DNA of 64,000 nucleotides from Jiangella gansuensis DSM 44835 (lineage in GTDB: Bacteria; Actinomycetota; Actinomycetes; Jiangellales; Jiangellaceae), in contig NZ_KI911782.1 in NCBI RefSeq assembly GCF_000515395.1, forward strand, positions 1 to 64,000, read 5' to 3'. A program made the translations under genes and the position numbers. Below the pieces are notes generated by a model. The model was not told where the DNA came from and did no database searches. It worked only from the letters and a program-made list of their open reading frames with translations. Below, one piece after another: positions 48,103 through 55,922 of the stretch (position 1 is the first letter of the stretch; every line of letters begins with the position of its first letter).

Positions 48103-48813
48103 TCAACCCGGTGCGTTACCCGGGAGGCCGATCAGCCGCCCGAGGGTGGTGGTCGCGTGATCGAACAGGGCGGTGCGGTCGGTGATGACGTTGTTGAACT
48201 GGCCGAAGATCTCGAAGCTCAGCAGCCCGAAGAGCCCGGTCCAGGCGGCGATGGCGCGGGCGACCAGGTCGTCGGGCAGACCGGGCATGAGCGTGCGCAC
48301 CTCGTCGGCGTCGGAGCTGAAGGACGGTGGCGGCGCCGGGAACCCGTCCGGCGGGGAGAGCGCACCGGCCGCGCACGCCGAGGAGAGGATGCGCCCGAAG
48401 ACGGCGGTGTCGCGTACGGCCGGCCCGACGGTGTCCTGCGGCGCTTGGTATCCGGGCACCGGTGACCCGTAGAGCAGCGCGTATTCGTGCGGGTGTGACA
48501 GTGCCCAGGTGCGGACGGCGTGGCATACGGCGCGCCAGCGGCCGGCGTAGTCGGTCTCGGCGCAGCCGGCGTCCGCCTGCTCGACGGCGTCGCCGAGAGC
48601 GTTGTAAGCGTCGATGATCAGTGCGGTCAGGAGGTCGTCGCGGCTCGGGAAGTAGCGATAGATGGCCGACGAGACCATGCCCATTTCGCGGGCGATGGCC
48701 CGCAGGGACAGTCCGGCGGCTCCTTCGGTGCCGAGCTGGCGGCGGCCGATCTCGGTGATCTCCCTGGTCAGCTCTGCACGGGCACGTTCGCGTGCGGTCC
48801 GGCTGGCACTCAT
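48103..48813 (-). CDS. TetR-family regulator with WHG-type C-terminal domain
   Basis: A 236-residue repressor. The HTH is LSLRAIAREMGMVSSAIYRY, after the lead-in ELTREITEIGRRQLG. The C-terminal ligand domain resembles TetR_C_13 (GRWRAVCHAVRTWALSHPHE, YALLYGSPVPGY). ATG 48813 is chosen from the family N-terminus; the frame stays open for 52 more codons upstream through the operator region, where coding is unlikely. It lies upstream of the MFS gene and divergent from the epimerase. Confidence 0.92.
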   Translation of the reverse strand: MSASRTARERARAELTREITEIGRRQLGTEGAAGLSLRAIAREMGMVSSAIYRYFPSRDDLLTALIIDAYNALGDAVEQADAGCAETDYAGRWRAVCHAVRTWALSHPHEYALLYGSPVPGYQAPQDTVGPAVRDTAVFGRILSSACAAGALSPPDGFPAPPPSFSSDADEVRTLMPGLPDDLVARAIAAWTGLFGLLSFEIFGQFNNVITDRTALFDHATTTLGRLIGLPGNAPG

Positions 48814-48847
48814 GAAGCAGACCATATCAGAGCGCTGCATCAAAAGG

Positions 48848-48895
48848 AGAGCGCCGCTCTTGACAGCATCGCTCCAAACAGAGAGCATTGCTCTC
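48848..48895 (+). promoter_or_regulatory. TetR operators and promoter for the epimerase gene
   Basis: Two related dyads, AGAGCG-C-CGCTCT (48848-48860) and GAGAGCA-T-TGCTCTC (48881-48895), flank a promoter with -35 TTGACA (48860-48865) and -10 GAGCAT (48883-48888), 17 bases apart. Dyad centres are 34 bp apart, about three helical turns. The second dyad covers the -10, so repressor bound there should block transcription. Confidence 0.65.
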
Positions 48896-48973
48896 GAACG
48901 GAAGCACCTGTTCCATTTCGCGGCTGCGATACACGCAACCTCGCGAACCAGCGACCCAGAGCGGAGCAATCAC

Positions 48974-49897
48974 ATGAGCAAGCACGTCATCGTCGGAGCC
49001 GGCCAGATCGGCGCCCTGCTGGCCACACTGTTGTCGGACGACGGGCAGGACGTCGTGGTGGTGAGCCGGTCCGGCTCCGGCCCGGACGGCGTGACTAACG
49101 TGTCCGCGGACGCGAGCGACCGGGACCGGCTGACCGAGATCACCCGCGGGGCCGACGTCATCTACAACTGCGTCAACCCCCAGTACCACCGCTGGACGCA
49201 GGACTGGCCGCCGATCGCCCGGTCCCTGCTCGGCGCGGCCGAGGCGAACGGCGCTGTGCTGACCATCCTCGGCAACCTCTACGTCTATGGTCCGGTCGAC
49301 GGCCCCATGACGGAGGATCTGCCGCTGGCGAGCACCGGCGTCAAGGGCCAGGTGCGCACCACCATGTGGAACGACGCGCTGACCGCTCACCGCGCCGGCC
49401 GGGTCCGGGTGACGGAGCTGCGCGGCTCGGACTACTTCGGTCCCGGGGTGCTCTCCCAGGGTCACATCGGTGAGCGGTTCGTCCCGGCCCTGCTGGCGGG
49501 CAAGCCGGCCACCTACCTGTTCGACCCTGATGTGGTGCGCAGCTGGACCTATGTCGGCGACGTCGCCCGCGCGCTGGCCGTCGCCGGCCGGGACGAGCGG
49601 GCGTGGGGCCGGGCCTGGCACGTGCCCACGGACGCGCCGCTGACCGCCCGCCAGCTCGCCGATCGGCTCACCCGGGTGGCGGGCGCGCCGCGGTCCAAGG
49701 TCCGGCAGGTCCCGCGGCTGTTCACCGAGGCGATGGCGCTGGGTTCGCCGACGATGCGCGAGATCCGGGAGCTGCGCTACCAGTTCGACCGGCCGTTCGT
49801 GCTGGACTCGTCGGACTTCCAGGAGACGTTCGGCGAGCGGCCCACCCCCATCGACGAAGCCCTGGCCGAAACCGTCCGCTGGTGGCGTTCGCGCTGA
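48974..49897 (+). CDS. NAD-dependent epimerase/dehydratase family protein
   Basis: A 307-residue extended SDR-like protein, MSKHVIVGAGQIGALLATLL at the N-terminus, with NLYVYGPVDGPMTED holding the likely Tyr, and YVGDVARALAVAGRD toward the end. It binds NAD(P) by the Rossmann motif; the substrate cannot be read. The divergent TetR gene with shared operators suggests it is induced by the TetR ligand. Its stop abuts the convergent otnC-like gene. Confidence 0.88.
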   Translation: MSKHVIVGAGQIGALLATLLSDDGQDVVVVSRSGSGPDGVTNVSADASDRDRLTEITRGADVIYNCVNPQYHRWTQDWPPIARSLLGAAEANGAVLTILGNLYVYGPVDGPMTEDLPLASTGVKGQVRTTMWNDALTAHRAGRVRVTELRGSDYFGPGVLSQGHIGERFVPALLAGKPATYLFDPDVVRSWTYVGDVARALAVAGRDERAWGRAWHVPTDAPLTARQLADRLTRVAGAPRSKVRQVPRLFTEAMALGSPTMREIRELRYQFDRPFVLDSSDFQETFGERPTPIDEALAETVRWWRSR

Positions 49898-50482
49898 TCA
49901 CGGCGGCGAGGGCAACTCCCGGTACGGCAGCCCACGCAACAGCAACGCCAGCCTGGCCGTGGACTCCAACTCCTCGGCCAGGTCGGCGGCGAGGTCGATG
50001 TCGGACGCCGCGACCACGCTGCCGTGGTTGGCCATCAGCACCGCGTGGTGCTCGGTCATCAGTTCGGCGACGCCGGTGGCGAGGGCTTCGCTGCCGGGGC
50101 GGGCGTACGGCGCCACCGGCAGCGCGCCGAGCCGGGTGACCTGGTACGGCGTCAGGACAGGCAGCGGCGGTTCGGTGTCGAGGCAGGCCACCGCCACCGC
50201 GTGCACCGAGTGCAGGTGCACGATGGCCCGTGCCTCGGGCCGCGCCCGGTACGCCGCCAGGTGCAGGGGGAACTCCTTGGACGGCCGGTTGGCCGACAGC
50301 GCGGTGCCATCCGTGGCCAGCACGGCAAGGTCGTCCTCGGTGACCCTGCCCAGCGCGCTCCCGGTCGGTGTGACGAAGACCTGCTCGCCCACGCGGACAC
50401 TGGCGTTGCCCGACCCGCCGGGAGACAGACCGAGCGCGGCCAGCCGGCGGCAGGCCAGGACCAGCTGTTCGGCCTGGGTCAC
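49898..50482 (-). CDS. Class II aldolase/decarboxylase family protein, OtnC-like
   Basis: A 194-residue class II aldolase/adducin-fold enzyme. The zinc-binding histidines appear in AIVHLHSVHAVAVACL, with the catalytic region SPGGSGNASVRVGEQVFVTP near the start and ANHGSVVAASDIDLAADLAE near the end. OtnC decarboxylates 3-oxo-tetronate 4-phosphate to DHAP. The assignment follows from the upstream OtnK-like kinase, whose stop it overlaps at GTG 50482. Confidence 0.85.
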   Translation of the reverse strand: MTQAEQLVLACRRLAALGLSPGGSGNASVRVGEQVFVTPTGSALGRVTEDDLAVLATDGTALSANRPSKEFPLHLAAYRARPEARAIVHLHSVHAVAVACLDTEPPLPVLTPYQVTRLGALPVAPYARPGSEALATGVAELMTEHHAVLMANHGSVVAASDIDLAADLAEELESTARLALLLRGLPYRELPSPP

Positions 50483-51762
50483 GGTGCCACCTCCCAGGCG
50501 GTGGTGAACAGATCGGCGGGCCCGAAGTTGCCGGACTTCAGCAGCAGCGCGAGCCGCATCGGACCGGCGCTCACGGTCCACGGCACACCTGGCGCCACCT
50601 GGTCGCCGATGACGACCTGGCGTACGCCCAGAGCCCGGGTCACCGCGCCGGAGGTCTCACCGCCGGCGACGATCAGCCGCCGCACCCCGGCCTCGACGAC
50701 CGCTCGCGCCACGTCGGCGAGGGCGTCCTCGGCCAGCCGCGCGGAGCGGTCGCGCCCGTGCCGTTCCTGCACCCGGCGCAGCTCCTGCGGGTCGAGGCTG
50801 GTGGTGACCAGCACCGGACTGCCGTCGGCGGAGCGCAGCGCGGTGAGCGCCGCGGCGATGGCGGCGGACACCGTCCGGGCGGGGTCGGCCGCGAGGTCGT
50901 CGACCCCGATCCGTACCACCGGCCCACCGAACGCGGCGATCTGCTCGCGGGTGCGCCGCGAGCAGCTACCGGCGAGCACCACCCGCCCGCCGCCGCTGTC
51001 CACGTCCGGTAGCGGCGAGGGACCGGAACCCGGCGCCCGTCCGGCCAGCGTCGCGTACCGGCGAGCCAGCCCGGCTGCCAGTCCGGAGGCGCCACCGAGC
51101 AGCTCGTCGCCCTCGAACAGCGTCGTGGCGTGCAGATCGAGGTCGGCGTCGGTGATGGCGTCCAGGAGTACGTGCCCGCCGGCGGCGGCAGCCACCTGAC
51201 GGCGCACCGAGGCGGGCGCGTCGGCGCGGCCACCGAACGTCGGCCACGGCACCACCGCGACCGGCCGCGGAGTCTGGGCGCCCAGGACCCGCGCCAGGTC
51301 GGGGTCGGTCATCGGGGTCAGCGGATGGTCGCGCAGCGGCGACTCCGACAGCAGCCGCCCGTCCACGAAGAGGTGCCCCTGGTAGACGGTGCGCCCGACG
51401 GCAGGAGTGGCGGGCGTGCCCACGGACGACCCCGTGCCGGTCAGGTCGGCAAGCGCGTCGGCGACCGGCCCGATGGTGCCGTCCTTCGTGGAGTCGAAGG
51501 TCGAGCAGTACTTCTGGTACAGCCGCTGTGCGCCGTGGTCGAGAAGCCATTGCCCGGCGGCGACGGACCAGGCGACGGCGTCGTCGGCCGGTGCGGTCCG
51601 CGAGGCCAGCGCGACGACGGCGCACTCGGCGCCGGGTGCCGGTTCGTCACCGGGCTGCGGCGGCCCGAGCAGGACGGTGGCCGGCAGTCCGGCCGCCGTC
51701 ACGACGCCGGCGAGGTCGCAGGCGCCGGTGACGTCGTCGGCGATCACACCCAACCAGGTCAT
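50479..51762 (-). CDS. DUF1537 four-carbon acid sugar kinase, OtnK-like
   Basis: A 427-residue kinase that phosphorylates 3-oxo-tetronates at O4. The signatures GVIADDVTGACDLAG at the start and LYQKYCSTFDSTKDGTIGPV in the first third are distinctive for this group. The C-terminal nucleotide-binding domain has VAGGETSGAVTRALG. It overlaps the DeoR gene and otnC by 4 bases each, so the three form an operon. The usual dehydrogenase (LtnD) and isomerase (OtnI) are not adjacent. Confidence 0.9.
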   Translation of the reverse strand: MTWLGVIADDVTGACDLAGVVTAAGLPATVLLGPPQPGDEPAPGAECAVVALASRTAPADDAVAWSVAAGQWLLDHGAQRLYQKYCSTFDSTKDGTIGPVADALADLTGTGSSVGTPATPAVGRTVYQGHLFVDGRLLSESPLRDHPLTPMTDPDLARVLGAQTPRPVAVVPWPTFGGRADAPASVRRQVAAAAGGHVLLDAITDADLDLHATTLFEGDELLGGASGLAAGLARRYATLAGRAPGSGPSPLPDVDSGGGRVVLAGSCSRRTREQIAAFGGPVVRIGVDDLAADPARTVSAAIAAALTALRSADGSPVLVTTSLDPQELRRVQERHGRDRSARLAEDALADVARAVVEAGVRRLIVAGGETSGAVTRALGVRQVVIGDQVAPGVPWTVSAGPMRLALLLKSGNFGPADLFTTAWEVAP

Positions 51763-52577
51763 TGCGGCTCACCCGCCGGCTCCACCGACGTCGCCGCGGC
51801 GGGTCCGCGGGTCGGCTTGACCCCGGCCAGGACCACCCGCACGCCCGCCGCCCGGATGGCGGACGCCGTCACCGCCGGGGCGGATTCGTCGGTGACCAGC
51901 ACGGCGACGGACTCCAGCCCGGCGAACCGGATGGGTGCGTGCGCACGCAGTTTCGACCCGTCGGTGGCGACGATGACGGAGCGGGCGGCACCCGCGATGG
52001 CCTGCTTGGTCTCCGCGTCGTACAGATCACTGCAGTACACACCGTCGGGGCCGACGGCGGTGGCCGAGAGCACGGCGACGTCGACGACGATGTCCTGCAG
52101 TGCCGTGCGTACGGCCGGGCCGCCGAACGACCGCGTGACGGGGTGGAAGATGCCCCCCAGGCCGATCAGCCGCAGGTCCGTGCGGGCGGCGCAGCTGGCG
52201 ATGACCGGGACCGAGTGGGTGACGACCGTGAGGTCGGGCGGGAGCACTTCCGCCAGCCGGGCCACGGTCGTGCCGGAGTCGAGGGCCACCGTGGCGCCCG
52301 GTTCGAGCAACGCCGCGGTGGCGCCGGCGACGGCCCGCTTCTGTCCGGCGCTGTGGTCGCTGCGCTGCTCGAACGGCACGCCGGCGCCGTCGGGCAGCCG
52401 GGCGCCGCCGGTCACCCGGACGGCGTACCCGTCGTCGGCGAGCTGGTGGAGGTCGCGCCGGATGGTCATCTCCGAGACGCCGAGGTCGGCCGCGGCATGG
52501 CCCGCCGAGACGTATCCGGACGCGCGCAGCCGTTTCAGCAGCTCATCGCGCCGCCGCGGCGCGTCGGTGTAACGCAC
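51759..52577 (-). CDS. DeoR-family transcriptional regulator
   Basis: A 272-residue sugar-responsive repressor. The N-terminal HTH is VSAGHAAADLGVSEMTIRRD followed by LHQLADDGYAVRVTGGARLP. The C-terminal sugar-phosphate isomerase-like domain has ALDSGTTVARLAEVLP and DGVYCSDLYDAETKQAI. I chose GTG 52577: a minus-strand TTGACA lies at 52613-52608, so the longer frame upstream would include its own promoter. It probably controls both its own operon and the divergent aldolase. Confidence 0.9.
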   Translation of the reverse strand: MRYTDAPRRRDELLKRLRASGYVSAGHAAADLGVSEMTIRRDLHQLADDGYAVRVTGGARLPDGAGVPFEQRSDHSAGQKRAVAGATAALLEPGATVALDSGTTVARLAEVLPPDLTVVTHSVPVIASCAARTDLRLIGLGGIFHPVTRSFGGPAVRTALQDIVVDVAVLSATAVGPDGVYCSDLYDAETKQAIAGAARSVIVATDGSKLRAHAPIRFAGLESVAVLVTDESAPAVTASAIRAAGVRVVLAGVKPTRGPAAATSVEPAGEPQ

Positions 52578-52607
52578 CCGCTCAGCAAAGTCGATCGCCG
52601 ACTTTTC

Positions 52608-52656
52608 TGTCAAGTATCGAACACTTCTTGACGAGTTTGTTCGACTTCTCACAAAC
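52608..52656. promoter_or_regulatory. Divergent promoters and operator for DeoR and aldolase
   Basis: Plus strand: -35 TTGACG (52628-52633), 17-base spacer, -10 ACAAAC (52651-52656), close to the aldolase ATG at 52664. Minus strand: -35 TTGACA (52613-52608). An inverted repeat, TCGAACA (52617-52623) with TGTTCGA (52638-52644), spans both and is the likely DeoR site. Confidence 0.6.
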
Positions 52657-52663
52657 TACGGTC

Positions 52664-53590
52664 ATGACACGTGTCCCCACCCTCGATGCGCTGGCCCGCC
52701 CCGGCGGCGGCCTCGCGATGGTCGCGATGGATCAGCGCGAGAGCCTGCGCACCATGTTCGACCAGGCCGGAGCCGGGCGGCCGGAAACCAGTGAGCTGAT
52801 CGACTTCAAGCTCGAGGTGGCTCGTCGCCTCGGTCCGTTCGCCTCGGGCTTCCTGATCGACCGGGAGCTGGGCTTCGAGGACGTGCGCCGCGACCGGCTG
52901 CTTCCGGAAACGTGTGGGCTGATCCTGGCCGTCGACGCGCTGGAGCAGCAGATGGGCGGGCCGGTCGAGGAGACCGCGCTCGACCCGGCGTTCCTGGCCG
53001 ACGGCAGTGACCTCGACGGCGTCGCGGCGGTGAAGCTCCTGGTGATCTGGCGCCGGGACCAGCGGCGCGAGCAGCGGGTGGAGCTCGCTCGCGACTTCAT
53101 CGAGGCGGCCCGCGCCCGGGGCGTTCTGTCCGTGCTGGAGCCGGTGGTCCGGCCGACGGCGGCGGAGCAGGACGGCGGCGGCTGGGACCTGAATGCCGCC
53201 ATCCGCGAGGCGGCCGAGGAACTGTCGATCCTGGGGCCGAGCCTGTACAAGGCGCAGGTTCCCAGCGCTGGTGAGGGCGAGCCGGCCGAACTCGAGGACG
53301 CGTGCCGTGAACTCGACGACGCGATCACCGGCCCGTGGGTGGTGCTCTCGCAGGGTGTCCGGCAGGACCGGTTCCCGGCCGCGGTCGAGGCTGCGTGCCG
53401 CGCGGGTGCGTCCGGGTTCCTGGCCGGCCGGGCGCTGTGGAGCGATGTGGTCGGCCAGCCGCGCACGGGACTGGCCGAACGGTCGGTGCCCCGGCTGGAA
53501 CGGCTGGTGTCCATCGTCGACGAGCACGCCAGGCCGTGGTGGGGCGAGCCGGCCCCAGCGGCGCGGCAGGGCGACGGAGCGAACGGATGA
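52664..53590 (+). CDS. Class I aldolase of the LacD/YihT type
   Basis: A 308-residue TIM-barrel aldolase. The N-terminus LARPGGGLAMVAMDQRESLR and VARRLGPFASGFLIDRELGF resemble tagatose-1,6-bisphosphate aldolase (LacD) and sulfofructose-1-phosphate aldolase (YihT). The Schiff-base lysine is Lys196 in GPSLYKAQVP. Substrate candidates are a tagatose- or fructose-type phosphate, or a deoxysulfo-sugar phosphate; the sequence alone does not decide. It begins 8 bases after its own promoter and overlaps the racemase-like gene by 4 bases. Confidence 0.82.
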   Translation: MTRVPTLDALARPGGGLAMVAMDQRESLRTMFDQAGAGRPETSELIDFKLEVARRLGPFASGFLIDRELGFEDVRRDRLLPETCGLILAVDALEQQMGGPVEETALDPAFLADGSDLDGVAAVKLLVIWRRDQRREQRVELARDFIEAARARGVLSVLEPVVRPTAAEQDGGGWDLNAAIREAAEELSILGPSLYKAQVPSAGEGEPAELEDACRELDDAITGPWVVLSQGVRQDRFPAAVEAACRAGASGFLAGRALWSDVVGQPRTGLAERSVPRLERLVSIVDEHARPWWGEPAPAARQGDGANG

Positions 53591-54270
53591 CCCGCGTCGG
53601 CCTCGTGCACACCGTCCCGTCGCTCGGCCCGGTCTTTCACGACCTGGTGTCCGAGGCGGCCGGTGACCGCGACATCGAGCCCATCCACGTCACCGATCCC
53701 TGGCTGCTGCGCACGGCGCTGTCGGCCGGTGTCACGCCCGACGTGGTCGACCGGCTGGCCGCGCACGTGGCGTACCTGCGCGAGCGTGGGGCCGCCGGCG
53801 TGCTGGTGACGTGCTCGTCGCTGGGAGAGGCCAGCGAGCAGGTGCTCGACCGGCTCGGCGATGACGTCCCGGTGGTGCGCGTCGACCAGGGCATGGCCGA
53901 CCGCGCCGTCGAACTTGCCGGCGACGGCGGCAGAGTGGCCGTTCTCGCGACGGCCGGCTCGACGGTCGGGCCGACGCGGCGGCTGGTACAGCGCAGCGCG
54001 GAGGCGGCCGGCATCGAGGTCACGGTCGAGGTCGAGCTGCTGGAGGAGGCCGCGCACGCTCGGGACGGCGGCGACGGCAGCCGTCACGACGCGCTGGTGG
54101 CCGAGGCGGTCGGCCGATGGGCGCGGCCGGAGCGGTCCGACGTCGTGGTGCTGGCTCAGGCATCCATGGCCGCCGCGGCGAGGTCTGCCGCCGGCGCCGC
54201 CGCAGTGCCGGTGCTGAGCTCGCCGGAGCTGGCCGCACGCCGTCTCGTCGACGTCACCACACCGCCATGA
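53587..54270 (+). CDS. Aspartate/glutamate racemase superfamily protein, one catalytic Cys missing
   Basis: A 227-residue protein of the Asp/Glu/hydantoin racemase fold. The first catalytic Cys is present in GVLVTCSSLGEAS. The second position, usually in a GC(T/P) motif, reads VVVLAQASMAAAA and has no Cys. A canonical two-base racemisation is therefore unlikely. Isomerase, decarboxylase-like or binding roles are possible. It is coupled to the aldolase, so its substrate is probably a sugar-derived acid. Confidence 0.75.
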   Translation: MTRVGLVHTVPSLGPVFHDLVSEAAGDRDIEPIHVTDPWLLRTALSAGVTPDVVDRLAAHVAYLRERGAAGVLVTCSSLGEASEQVLDRLGDDVPVVRVDQGMADRAVELAGDGGRVAVLATAGSTVGPTRRLVQRSAEAAGIEVTVEVELLEEAAHARDGGDGSRHDALVAEAVGRWARPERSDVVVLAQASMAAAARSAAGAAAVPVLSSPELAARRLVDVTTPP

Positions 54271-54304
54271 GAACCCCTGTTTCCATTTCGTTAATCCGAA
54301 CCCG

Positions 54305-54353
54305 TTGACGGGACCCAGCCGTGTGGGTACGTTCTCACATGGCAACGATGCCA
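54305..54353 (+). promoter_or_regulatory. Promoter and operator of the ABC/GH operon
   Basis: -35 TTGACG (54305-54310), 17-base spacer, -10 TACGTT (54328-54333), followed by a dyad TGGCA-ACGA-TGCCA (54340-54353) at the expected transcription start. A further stem-loop CGAGCCG-ATTC-CGGCTCG sits at 54363-54380 in the leader. The dyad is a natural repressor site; the regulator is not identified here. The rest of the leader to 54517 shows nothing else. Confidence 0.6.
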
Positions 54354-54517
54354 CATTGGTGACGAGCCGATTCCGGCTCGATCGCTGGCGCGGCGCTGGT
54401 CGCCCGGCCTTTGGGTACGGGCGGACCGAATTGGACATCGCGACGCTCCCGCCTGGACGTCGCCCGACGTTGCAGGCGTCGCCTTCCTGACGCCTCCCCA
54501 TAGATGGAGGACAGTCC

Positions 54518-55918
54518 ATGAGACCAGCAGCTGTTCGATGGTCCGTCGTGGCGCTGACGGCCGGCATGGTGCTGGCTGGTTGCGCCCAGGGCACCAGTGA
54601 CGACGATTCGGACGACGAGTCCGGTGGCGCCGTCTTCGATCCCGAAGCCGAGCTGAGCGGCGAGCTGAACGTCATGGGGTTCGGCGCCACCGACGAGATC
54701 GGGCAGACCCGGATCGACCTGGCCGGTGAGGCGATCGCGCCGGCCGAGATCAGCCTCATCGAGGGCGACCTGGACATCCAGCAGTTCCTGTCCGCCATCG
54801 CCAGCGGTGAGCCGCCGGAACTGGTCTACGCCAACCGCGACCAGATCGGCACCTTCGCCTCGCGCGGCGCCATCATGCCGCTGGACGAGTGCATCGAGGG
54901 CGAGGGCATCGACACGTCGATGTACCTCGAGCCGGCGCTGGAGCAGGTGACCTTCGACGGCCAGACCTACGGCATCCCGGAGTTCAACTCGGTCCAGATC
55001 ACGCAGGCGAACGCCGACCTGCTGGCCGCCGCCGGGCTGACGATCGAGGACGTCAACGGCTCCGACTGGGATGCCGTCAGCGCCGCCAACCAGGCGATGT
55101 ACCAAGGCAGCGGCAACAGCCTGTCGGTCATCGGCTACGACAGCAAGCTGCCGGAGTTCCTGCCCCTGTGGGCCAAGGCCAACGGCGCCGACCTGCTCTC
55201 CGAGGACGGCCGGACCGCTCAGCTCGACGACCCCGCCGTGCTCGAGGCGCTGGAGTGGGCCGTCAGCATCTACGACGCGCAGGGCGGCTTCGGCGTGGTG
55301 AAGGCGTACCGCGACTCCGCCGACTTCTTCGGCGCGGGCAACCAGTTCGCCACCAACGTGCTGGGCGCGATGCCGATGGAGCAGTGGTACGTCAACGTGC
55401 TCAACGACGTGTCGCCGGACGCGCCGATGGCGTTCGACACCGTCCGCGACCTGGAGGGTGAGCCGCTCGCCTACGCGTCGGGCTCGGCGTGGGCCATCCC
55501 GGACGGCAGCGCCAACCCGGAGGCCGCCTGCCGGTTCATCAAGACCATGACGGAGACGGAGAGCTGGATCGCGGCCGCCCAGGCCCGCGTCGACCTGCGC
55601 GAGGCCGAGGGCAAGCCGTTCACCGGCCTGCTCACCGGCAACGCCGAGGCGGACGCGGCCATCCAGGAGCAGTTCGTCCAGCCCATCGGCGACCCGAAGT
55701 GGGACGCCGCCGTCGAGGCCACCTACGAGGCCAACGAGCACACGTTCACCCTGCCGGCCAACCCGGCCGACGCGGAGTTCAAGACCGCGTGGCAGGACGC
55801 CGTGAACCGGGTTCTCAACGGTCAGCAGGAGCCCGCGGACGCCCTGGCGCAGGCACAGGAGGAAGCTCAGGCGGCTCTCGACGAGGCGTGGGCGACCTGG
55901 GACGAGGAAGAGGGCTGA
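54518..55918 (+). CDS. ABC sugar transporter substrate-binding lipoprotein (CUT1)
   Basis: A 466-residue extracytoplasmic binding protein. The signal peptide ends at the lipobox VLAGC (residue about 22), followed by an acidic Asp/Ser/Glu linker. The fold is that of SBP_bac_1 sugar-binding proteins, as in GDLDIQQFLSAIASGEPPEL and AYASGSAWAIPDGSANPEAA. Its position ahead of two permeases and three glycosidases suggests an oligosaccharide ligand. GGAGGAC precedes the ATG. Confidence 0.92.
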   Translation: MRPAAVRWSVVALTAGMVLAGCAQGTSDDDSDDESGGAVFDPEAELSGELNVMGFGATDEIGQTRIDLAGEAIAPAEISLIEGDLDIQQFLSAIASGEPPELVYANRDQIGTFASRGAIMPLDECIEGEGIDTSMYLEPALEQVTFDGQTYGIPEFNSVQITQANADLLAAAGLTIEDVNGSDWDAVSAANQAMYQGSGNSLSVIGYDSKLPEFLPLWAKANGADLLSEDGRTAQLDDPAVLEALEWAVSIYDAQGGFGVVKAYRDSADFFGAGNQFATNVLGAMPMEQWYVNVLNDVSPDAPMAFDTVRDLEGEPLAYASGSAWAIPDGSANPEAACRFIKTMTETESWIAAAQARVDLREAEGKPFTGLLTGNAEADAAIQEQFVQPIGDPKWDAAVEATYEANEHTFTLPANPADAEFKTAWQDAVNRVLNGQQEPADALAQAQEEAQAALDEAWATWDEEEG

Positions 55919-55922
55919 CGCC

